This document shows positions 24,809-32,516 of a stretch of 64,000 bases of DNA, in pieces. Every line of letters starts with the position of its first letter. Position 1 is the stretch's first letter. The position numbers and the translations under genes were made by a program. This DNA comes from CAITQP01 sp964387965 (GTDB lineage Bacteria; Patescibacteriota; Minisyncoccia; Phycocordibacterales; UBA9973): contig CAYLXO010000002.1 of assembly GCA_964387965.1 (NCBI GenBank), forward strand, positions 1 to 64,000, read 5' to 3'. Under the pieces are notes generated by a model, which saw only the letters and a program-made list of their open reading frames with translations, did not search any database and was not told where the DNA came from.

Positions 24809-26652
24809 ATGCGAAAATTAATTCCCACAATTCTTATCCTGTCATTTATCATTGGCGTCTTTGCGCCTATTTCTTCAACGCTCAAAAAAGGGGGTCTTTC
24901 ATTTACAGTACCGACAGTAAGCGCGCAAACTACAAAAACAAACTCTTTCAATTTCACTGACCCGTATGCTCAAATGGAACAACAAGGGGAAGATTGTTCT
25001 TTTGGATTTGGAAAACTAGCAGTATGTCTTGAGTACATTTTTTATTACATTCCTTATTATCTTGGAACACAAGCATTATTCTATTCAGCAAAATTGTTTG
25101 ACTCATTTGCAGCCGTTACGCTCTCTAGCAAGATATATTCCGAATCAAATTTTATACGCCAGGGCTGGCAAATTACTCGTGACTTCTCTAATGTATTTTT
25201 CTTACTCATTCTTCTATATATTGCACTATCGCTTATCCTTGGTCTTGAACTGGGACATGCAAATCCAAAAAAGATGCTTGCATCGGTTATTCTTGTCGCC
25301 ATATTTATAAATTTCAGTCTATTCTTTACACAAGTAATTATCGATACATCGAATGTATTAGCACTTGTATTCTACAACCAAATAAAAGTAACCTCAGTTG
25401 CAAATTCTAAATACGAATATTCCGATAAAAAGAAGGAAGCGATAAAAGAAGCCTCTAGTGCCCTTGGAGTAGAAGTAAAACCACTCAGTGAAGCAATCGT
25501 TCAAGCTTTTTCTCCACAATTTTTGTATGACAAAAACTTTTACAAAAATATATCAGAAGATGTGGACCCTACTTTTTCTCTAAAAGGTACTGGAGCTGGA
25601 GTGCTAGCGGGAGCGGTGGTACCAGTCGCGAGTCTTGCAACAATGCTTGTAGGTGGGGCAGTAGGACTAGCTCATGATTTTTATTCATACTATTCAACAA
25701 AAAGCACTCAAATTAAACCTGAAGTGCTTATCCCTCTCCTTATTATTGTAGGAACAATGTTATTTGTTGCCGCATACGCTTTCTTTGTCGCTACATTATC
25801 TTTCGTAGGTCGTATGGTTGAATTGTGGATAGCAATGATTTTTGCCCCGTTTGCGTTTGCTTCGACAATCATCCCTGCAACACAATATCTCCCGAGTTTT
25901 GGCTGGAAAGACTGGATTCAGAAACTATTCTCGGCAGCTTTTGCAGCACCTATTTTTTTCTTTTTTTTACTTCTTATTTCTCTTTTCTCCCACACAACTA
26001 TTGCCGAACCAAAATTCTTTGAAACAGCGAACACGTTTACAGTATTATTTGCCTTGTTGCTACCATTTATAATAATCATGGTAATGCTTAGAAAGGCAAC
26101 GGATTATGTAAAACATGCATCTGGAAGCCTTGGGGAAATGGTGGCAAATGCAGGCGTAGGACTTGCAAAACTTGTAGGAGGGTTCGCTCTTGGAACTGTT
26201 GCAGGATATACAGCTCGTGCAGGCCGTGCGACAGTAGGGGCGCTAGGAAATGCACTTCGGACTCAAAACCGGCTTGATTTAGCTGGAGGAGTAATGACTG
26301 ACAAGCTTAAAGAAGAATTATTAAATAAAGGCCGTTTTAGTATTTTTGGAAAACAATTTGGTAAAAAAATATATGGTGATTTTGCGACTATGACAAACGA
26401 CCAAATTGTCAAGGACGAGCGTTTCATGCGTCTTAGTAAAGATGCTCAAAGAGACATCAAGAAGCTCGACAAACTTGCAACAACAAGTTTTGATATCCGT
26501 AATACAAACCTTGGAAACAAGCTTTCAGCAATGACGGGTATGAACATGGGTGGATTCGAGTGGATGGGTACTTCTACAAAACAAACGTATGGTGGGTTTG
26601 ATGGTGCAGTAGCACGTAGTGCTGCAAAAGCACGTGCATTTGCAGATCGTCT
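24809..26652 (+). CDS. VirB6/TrbL-like polytopic membrane protein (5' part, cut by gap)
   Basis: Residues 1-614 before a 100-N gap. A signal or first membrane helix (LIPTILILSFIIGVFAPIS) is followed by several long hydrophobic segments (VFFLLILLYIALSLILGLEL, ASVILVAIFINFSLFFTQVI, LLIIVGTMLFVAAYAFFVA, IFFFFLLLISLF). The pattern, with the G-rich amphipathic region after the last helix, matches VirB6/TrbL inner-membrane channel proteins of type IV secretion. A GTG at 24794 is an alternative start. The continuation after the gap is at 26755; frames do not join across 100 N, so the gap length is not real. Confidence 0.8.
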
Positions 26653-26752
26653 NNNNNNNNNNNNNNNNNNNNNNNNNNNNNNNNNNNNNNNNNNNNNNNN
26701 NNNNNNNNNNNNNNNNNNNNNNNNNNNNNNNNNNNNNNNNNNNNNNNNNNNN
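26653..26752. other. Assembly gap of 100 N
   Basis: Second run of exactly 100 N. It breaks the reading frame of the VirB6-like gene, so its true length is unknown. Confidence 0.95.
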
Positions 26753-26754
26753 CT

Positions 26755-27543
26755 TTGAAACAAAGTGACCTTGGAAACGATTTTTATGACCCTAATCTTG
26801 GAGAACCTGAACTTTTGGAAGATGGTCGAAGAAACCCAGCAGCTCATAGACGAGTAACCCAGGAAGATATAGATAAAAAATGGTTAATAGACCAAAATAT
26901 TGCAATTACACAAGCAGATCTTGACAGAGAAGGTGGTTATACATTTGCTGATGGACAAAAGGCAACAATAGCTGATATCGGAAGAAGGGTAAAAGACGAA
27001 TTTTTGGGTGCCAACACACTTAAAAATCAAATCGATGTTATCGAAAAATCGCGAGCGCGTGGTTTTTACCACCAAATGCAACTCAATACTGGGTACGCGG
27101 TGCATGGCGAAAAATGGGGGCGCTTTGGTGATATCCGTGAAAATGGTCATATCGATTTGAAACATGAGGGGGTTAAGCAATACAAGAATATTCTTCGTGA
27201 AGCAGTAGGAACAGGTTTTGCTGCAGGTGGTGCAGCTATGATGCTTGGACCTGCTGGACTTGTTATGAGTGCCCTCGTTGGTACAAGTGTTGCAACTGCT
27301 GTAAGTGGACTAAAATATGGCCTTGATGGAATCCGCGAAGCTATCGGAAACCTTCGACAAGCCGAAACAGCGATGCTTGCGTCGAATATCAGCCACCAGA
27401 TTCATGAAATACACCACAAAGTTATGTACCATCCTCCAGCATCAGATCTTTTCTCTCTCTTTAAGTCAGCAGGAGGGGGTGGAGGTCACGGGGGAGGACA
27501 CGGTGGTGGACATGATGGAGGTCACGGGGGAGGACACCACTAA
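26755..27543 (+). CDS. C-terminal part of the VirB6-like protein, His/Gly-rich tail
   Basis: About 262 residues, open from the gap edge. The TTG at 26755 is probably not a real start. The text is hydrophilic and helical (KSRARGFYHQMQLNTG), then has one hydrophobic glycine-rich stretch (GFAAGGAAMMLGPAGLVMSA), and ends in a run of G-G-H units with about eight histidines. Such tails may bind metal or be a flexible periplasmic or cytoplasmic extension. Orientation and spacing suggest it is the same gene as 24809-26652. Confidence 0.65.
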   Translation: MKQSDLGNDFYDPNLGEPELLEDGRRNPAAHRRVTQEDIDKKWLIDQNIAITQADLDREGGYTFADGQKATIADIGRRVKDEFLGANTLKNQIDVIEKSRARGFYHQMQLNTGYAVHGEKWGRFGDIRENGHIDLKHEGVKQYKNILREAVGTGFAAGGAAMMLGPAGLVMSALVGTSVATAVSGLKYGLDGIREAIGNLRQAETAMLASNISHQIHEIHHKVMYHPPASDLFSLFKSAGGGGGHGGGHGGGHDGGHGGGHH

Positions 27544-27584
27544 AACATTCCCGCAATTAACAATTAATACTGTATAATTATCAT

Positions 27585-28454
27585 ATGGCAGATGAAGTAA
27601 AAAAAATAAATGTTACGCAAGCTCAGGATTCGTCAATGACACCAGCGCAAAGCGGAAACCCTATTGCTCCACAAGCAGGCTCGACTACACTTGATTCTGA
27701 TGCTTTTGCTGATATTCGTGACCAGCTCGTAGCACGCTATGAGCTTTTGCCAGATGATTTGAAAGCGCTTATTACCGATGATGAATTTCGGATGAAGCTC
27801 TTCAACCTCGCAAAAGAACTAAAGATGACGTATGAGCAACTCGGGGTACTTGAAATTGAGGTCACTATGGTTATCCTTGGGATGACACCTCCAAATCAAT
27901 TCCGTGACGAGCTTCAGATCCAACTCAAGAAAAATGATACTGAAATTGACGCAATTGTCGCAAAAGTAAACGAACAGATTTTTACTCCTATCCGTGTATC
28001 GCTAGAAAAGTTATACGAAAACCATAAAGAACCTGAGGATTACTTAGATGCACCAGAAGGAGAAAATTCTGCACCTACAGCTCAAGTCACCAATCAAACA
28101 CCGTCTGCGACCCCAACCCCAGCAGTAACTACAGCAAAACCAGTTCTTACACCTGATGCAAAACTTACAGATACGGAAAAAAATGTATTAGGTAAAGCTG
28201 GCGTTGTACTTTCTGAAAACACAGGCCCGAAAATTGCACCACAAGCACCACTTTCAAGCAGAAGTAATATTCTTGCTGGTATTGAAAATCCATCAACTCT
28301 CAAACCAAATCTTGTTGCAGAAAAACTTAACACCTCTGCACCAGTTATTCCAACAGCAAAAACAACAGATTACTCGCTACCAAAAACAAGTACGACAGTA
28401 CCCTCACAACCGACAACACCGAAATCAGACCCGTATCGAGAACCAATTAATTAA
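27585..28454 (+). CDS. Hypothetical protein of the secretion block
   Basis: A 289-residue soluble protein of unknown function. Residues 35-145 form a helical domain (DIRDQLVARYELLPDDLKAL, then ELKMTYEQLGVLEIEVTMV). The remainder is a Pro/Thr/Ala-rich low-complexity tail. It ends three bases before prgI, so it is part of the same transcription unit. A cytoplasmic partner of the VirB4 ATPase is a reasonable guess only. Confidence 0.7.
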   Translation: MADEVKKINVTQAQDSSMTPAQSGNPIAPQAGSTTLDSDAFADIRDQLVARYELLPDDLKALITDDEFRMKLFNLAKELKMTYEQLGVLEIEVTMVILGMTPPNQFRDELQIQLKKNDTEIDAIVAKVNEQIFTPIRVSLEKLYENHKEPEDYLDAPEGENSAPTAQVTNQTPSATPTPAVTTAKPVLTPDAKLTDTEKNVLGKAGVVLSENTGPKIAPQAPLSSRSNILAGIENPSTLKPNLVAEKLNTSAPVIPTAKTTDYSLPKTSTTVPSQPTTPKSDPYREPIN

Positions 28455-28457
28455 CAT

Positions 28458-28868
28458 ATGCGTTTTGATGTCCCACAATTTATTGATGTTGAGGACAAAA
28501 TATTTGGGCCTCTTACATTCAAACAATTTGCATACCTCGCAGGTGGGGGAGGTCTTTGTTATATCTTATATAAAGTCATTCCGTGGTACTTTTCATTTCC
28601 GCTTATCGGTGTGATTGGAGTACTTTCTGTTGGTCTTGCCTTTTATAAATATAACGGGAAACCACTTATAAATTTGCTCGAGGCTATGTTTATGTATGTT
28701 GTACGAGATAGACTTTTTATCTGGAAGCGAAACACAGTCAAAGAAAAACAAAAAGAGACACAGAAAAAAGAAGTGCAGTCACGTCGTGCAATTCCTGTTA
28801 TTACAGAATCAAAACTTCATGATATTTCATGGGGTCTTGATGTGTTAGACAACAAACGTCCACAGTAG
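28458..28868 (+). CDS. PrgI family membrane protein
   Basis: A 136-residue protein of the PrgI family, the VirB3-like partner of VirB4 in Gram-positive conjugation systems. The start MRFDVPQFIDVEDKIFGPLT is characteristic. Two membrane helices follow (FAYLAGGGGLCYILYKVI and FPLIGVIGVLSVGLAFY), then a basic cytoplasmic tail. Its order directly before the VirB4-like genes is the conserved one. Confidence 0.92.
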   Translation: MRFDVPQFIDVEDKIFGPLTFKQFAYLAGGGGLCYILYKVIPWYFSFPLIGVIGVLSVGLAFYKYNGKPLINLLEAMFMYVVRDRLFIWKRNTVKEKQKETQKKEVQSRRAIPVITESKLHDISWGLDVLDNKRPQ

Positions 28869-28967
28869 TTATACAGAAAATGGTTTCTTACGTTAGGTCC
28901 GATCTGATACACTAGTAAGAGCCGTGCAGAAAAAGAAAAAACGGCGGTTTGGTGTGCAAAATAATTT

Positions 28968-29630
28968 ATGGCTATCAGCGCTACCCCAACACAAGAGTTT
29001 GTACCAATAAAAGAAATTCGTGGAGGAACCATCGTACTTAAAGACGGTGGACTTCGTGCAATTATTGCTGTTTCATCAACAAATCTTGCACTTAAATCAA
29101 GTGACGAGCAGATGGCAACTATAAGTCAATTCCAATCATTCCTTAACTCGTTGAACTTTCCAATCCAAATTGTAACCCAGTCACGCAGACTTGATATTCG
29201 CCCGTATCTTTTAACACTCGAAGCGCGAATGAAAGCACAGCATGAACCACTTTTAAAAATTCAAACTGCTGGATACATATCATTCATCCGAGATTTCACC
29301 GAACAAGTTGCTATAATGAAAAAGTCGTTTTATGTCGTAATCCCGTACGATGAAGCACCAATAACAGCAAGCAGTGGATTTCTTGGCGGTATATTTGGCG
29401 GAAGCAAGAAACAAACACTTGCTCAAGGTAAAACTGCAGCTGATATTTCATTTGAGGAAAAGCAAACACAGCTTGATGAACGTGTAAACGTTGTTTCAGG
29501 TGGGCTTGAGGGCTGCGGCGCACGAACTGAACGCCTTAAAACAGAAGAAGTTATCGAATTGTTCTACCGAACATTTAACCCGGGAGATATCCAGCCTGCG
29601 ATTAGCGTAGATCAAGTAGGTAAAAAATAA
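28968..29630 (+). CDS. VirB4 N-terminal (TraC-like) domain protein
   Basis: A 220-residue protein matching the N-terminal domain of VirB4/TraC ATPases, encoded as a separate gene: VPIKEIRGGTIVLKDGG, LNFPIQIVTQSRRLDIRPYL and VVSGGLEGCGARTERLKTEE. In CPR genomes this split from the ATPase is common. The ATPase gene follows after four bases, so the pair probably act as one VirB4 unit. No nucleotide-binding motif is present. Confidence 0.82.
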   Translation: MAISATPTQEFVPIKEIRGGTIVLKDGGLRAIIAVSSTNLALKSSDEQMATISQFQSFLNSLNFPIQIVTQSRRLDIRPYLLTLEARMKAQHEPLLKIQTAGYISFIRDFTEQVAIMKKSFYVVIPYDEAPITASSGFLGGIFGGSKKQTLAQGKTAADISFEEKQTQLDERVNVVSGGLEGCGARTERLKTEEVIELFYRTFNPGDIQPAISVDQVGKK

Positions 29631-29634
29631 AACT

Positions 29635-31476
29635 ATGTCATTTTTTTCTTCATTATTTGGCTCAAAAGATACAAAATCACCAACACGCATCGAAGCAAAC
29701 GCGATGCCTGTTTTGCCTGAACAAATATATGAGGCAGCTGCACTTGAACTAAAGGATATTATTGCACCATCGGCTCTCCAAATTGGTCCAAAATCAATCA
29801 ACTTGGGAGACAAGATCGCTCGTACATACTTTGTTATTTCGTATCCTTCAACGCTTACTGACAACTGGCTTTCTCCACTTATCAACCTAGATAAAGTATT
29901 TGATATTGGAATCACTATTCATACGATAGACACGACCCAAATCTTGCGTGAATTCCAAAAGAAAGTCGCCGAAGTTCAAAGTCAGATAATGTCTCGAGAA
30001 GAAAAAGGGGTTGTGCGCGACCCTGAGCTTGATATGGCCTACAAAAATCTTGAAGAATTGCGCGACCGTCTTACACAAGCTCAAGAAAAAATGTTTGATG
30101 TAGGATTGTACGTAACAATTTATGCTGATGACGAAACAGAATTGTATAAAATCGAAAACGAAGTTAAATCGATTCTTGAATCAAAACTTATTTATTTGAA
30201 ACCGGCTCTTTTTCAACAGGAAGATGGGTTTAAGAGTATCTTGCCACTTGAAGATGACCGTTTGCAGATATACCAGAAGTTAAATTCTGAACCTCTTTCA
30301 AGCTTTTTCCCGTTTGTTTCGTTCGACCTCACAAGCGACAAGGGGATTCTGTACGGAGTAAATAGACACAACTCATCGCTCATTATTTTCGATCGATTTT
30401 CACTCGACAACTACAATTCAATCATCTTTGCGACATCAGGAGCTGGTAAATCATACGCAACAAAACTCGAAGTGATCCGTTCACTTATGTTTGATACTGA
30501 AGTTATTGTTATCGACCCTGAACGTGAATACGAACGTCTCGCAGAAGCACTTGGTGGACGTTATTTCAATATTTCCCTCAACTCAGATAGTCACATCAAC
30601 CCATTTGATCTTCCAGTCCCTGGACCAGGGGAAACAGGTGCAGATATTTTGCGTGGTAATATCATCAATCTTGTTGGGCTCTTTCGCATCATGCTCGGGG
30701 GTCTTACTGCTGAAGAAGATGCTCTCATAGACCGAGCGATCTCAGAAACATACGCAATAAAAGACATTACGGCTGATTCAGATTTCTCTCAGGTAGAACC
30801 ACCACTACTTTCTGACTTTGAAATGGTGCTCGCGGGTATGGAAGGGACAGAATCTCTTGTCGCGCGTCTTTCAAAATTTACGCATGGATCATGGGCAGGA
30901 TTCCTAAACCAACCATCAAACGTGGACATCAACAAGAAGTTCGTAGTGTTCTCTGTCCGTGACATGGAAGACGACTTGAAACCGACTGCTATGTATATCG
31001 TCACTCACTTTATCTGGAACGAGGTTCGCAAGAACATCAAAAAACGACTTCTTGTGGTTGACGAGGCATGGTGGATGATGAAATCAGACGACACAGCTTC
31101 GTTCCTCTTTTCGATTGCTAAGCGTGGTCGTAAATACTTCCTTGGGCTTGCGACTATTACTCAAGACGTGGGTGATTTTATGAAAAGTACGTATGGAGTG
31201 CCAATCGTCACAAACTCGTCACTTCAACTCCTCCTAAAACAGTCCCCTTCGACAGTGGATACGCTTCAAAAGACCTTTAACCTTACAGATGAGGAAAAAT
31301 ACCTTTTGCTTGAATGTAATAAAGGTGAGGGAATCTTCTTTGCTGGATTAAAACACGTGGCAATCAAGATTATCGCTTCGTATACCGAGGATCAACTCAT
31401 TACAAGTGACCCATCACAGATCTTGTCTATTCAAAAAGCTAAATCGGAATTGAGCCAAGCTGTACAAAGTGCATAA
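29635..31476 (+). CDS. VirB4-like type IV secretion ATPase
   Basis: A 613-residue ATPase powering a type IV secretion or conjugation-like machine. Walker A is FATSGAGKSYATK near residue 270 and Walker B RLLVVDEAWWMM near 475. Typical VirB4 signatures include VIVIDPEREYERLAEALGG, IATITQD-like GLATITQDVGDF, and the LLLKQSPSTVD region. Its N-terminal half is shortened because part is encoded by the preceding gene. No coupling protein or relaxase lies in this window, so a secretion, pilus or DNA-uptake role is as likely as conjugation. Confidence 0.93.
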   Translation: MSFFSSLFGSKDTKSPTRIEANAMPVLPEQIYEAAALELKDIIAPSALQIGPKSINLGDKIARTYFVISYPSTLTDNWLSPLINLDKVFDIGITIHTIDTTQILREFQKKVAEVQSQIMSREEKGVVRDPELDMAYKNLEELRDRLTQAQEKMFDVGLYVTIYADDETELYKIENEVKSILESKLIYLKPALFQQEDGFKSILPLEDDRLQIYQKLNSEPLSSFFPFVSFDLTSDKGILYGVNRHNSSLIIFDRFSLDNYNSIIFATSGAGKSYATKLEVIRSLMFDTEVIVIDPEREYERLAEALGGRYFNISLNSDSHINPFDLPVPGPGETGADILRGNIINLVGLFRIMLGGLTAEEDALIDRAISETYAIKDITADSDFSQVEPPLLSDFEMVLAGMEGTESLVARLSKFTHGSWAGFLNQPSNVDINKKFVVFSVRDMEDDLKPTAMYIVTHFIWNEVRKNIKKRLLVVDEAWWMMKSDDTASFLFSIAKRGRKYFLGLATITQDVGDFMKSTYGVPIVTNSSLQLLLKQSPSTVDTLQKTFNLTDEEKYLLLECNKGEGIFFAGLKHVAIKIIASYTEDQLITSDPSQILSIQKAKSELSQAVQSA

Positions 31477-31505
31477 ACCTGTTTATTTTTTCATCTTTTC
31501 TCCTG

Positions 31506-31511
31506 TATAAT
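31506..31511 (+). promoter_or_regulatory. -10 box of a leaderless transcript
   Basis: TATAAT ends eight bases before the ATG at 31520, which places the transcript start on or next to the start codon. Confidence 0.65.
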
Positions 31512-31519
31512 ATGATTGT

Positions 31520-32512
31520 ATGAAACGCTTGTTTGCAATCATGTTTTTTGCAAGCGCACTCTTGCTTCCAGCTTTTTCTCGTGCCCAAATCAGCAATGCA
31601 GGAATTGAGGATCTTACAATAGAAACATACCCTAAAAACCCTGGAGCATTTACTTCAACGACTATTTCACTTTCAAGTTATTCTGACTTTGTTGATACTG
31701 CAAAAATTACTTGGAAACTAAATGGTAAACTTATGCTTTCAGGCATAGGGAAAAAGCAGTATTCCTTTACTACAGGATCATTTGGAACAGCATCAGTAAT
31801 CGAAGTAGTCCTCACCCCAACATCAGGGCTCCCTACTACAAAACGAATTCAAATTACTCCTATGGGCATAGACCTACTCTGGGAAGCAACTGATTCAATA
31901 GTACCCCCTATGTATCGAGGCAAGGCGCTCCCTGCAAGCGAAAGTAAGATTCGGATAGTTGCAATTCCACAAATAAAGTCAGATTCTGGTAATCTTATTG
32001 ATCAATACAACATGCTCTACAACTGGAAGCAAAATTATGAACAATCAGTATCTGATTCTGGATTTGGTAAAAATTCATTTGATATCGATACAAGTTATTT
32101 AAATCCGACTGAGCATATTGAAGTTTCTGCAAGTACAAGAGATGGGGGAAGTAGTATTGATACTGATATAAATATCCGCACTGGTAACCCTTTTATTATC
32201 TGGTACCCAATGAGTCCTCTATATGGACCAATCTTTGAACACGCGATAACTGGTGATTACCCAGTAGCTGCAAGTTCTATAAGTATTTTGGCAGAACCAT
32301 ACTTTTTCTCTCCTGGTAACCCAAACTCAAAATCACTCTCGTATGAATGGACGCTCAACGGTCAAAAGATTGATACTCCACAAATTCCAAATACGCTCTT
32401 CCTTCAGCGCAACAATTCATCGAAGGGGACAGCTCCGGTGAGCGTTCTTGTAAGTAGTATCGAAAATCTATTCCAAGAGACAACCGCTAGAGTTAATTTA
32501 ATCTTGAAATAA
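31520..32512 (+). CDS. Exported protein of the secretion block
   Basis: A 330-residue protein with a clear signal peptide (MKRLFAIMFFASALLLPAFS, then RAQ) and no later membrane helix. The text reads as tandem beta-sandwich domains: ITWKLNGKLMLSGIG and YEWTLNGQKIDTPQIP are PKD/Ig-like strands. It is separated from virB4 by its own leaderless promoter, and is followed after four bases by the fusion protein gene. Probably an extracytoplasmic structural component; function not known. Confidence 0.72.
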   Translation: MKRLFAIMFFASALLLPAFSRAQISNAGIEDLTIETYPKNPGAFTSTTISLSSYSDFVDTAKITWKLNGKLMLSGIGKKQYSFTTGSFGTASVIEVVLTPTSGLPTTKRIQITPMGIDLLWEATDSIVPPMYRGKALPASESKIRIVAIPQIKSDSGNLIDQYNMLYNWKQNYEQSVSDSGFGKNSFDIDTSYLNPTEHIEVSASTRDGGSSIDTDINIRTGNPFIIWYPMSPLYGPIFEHAITGDYPVAASSISILAEPYFFSPGNPNSKSLSYEWTLNGQKIDTPQIPNTLFLQRNNSSKGTAPVSVLVSSIENLFQETTARVNLILK

Positions 32513-32516
32513 AACT

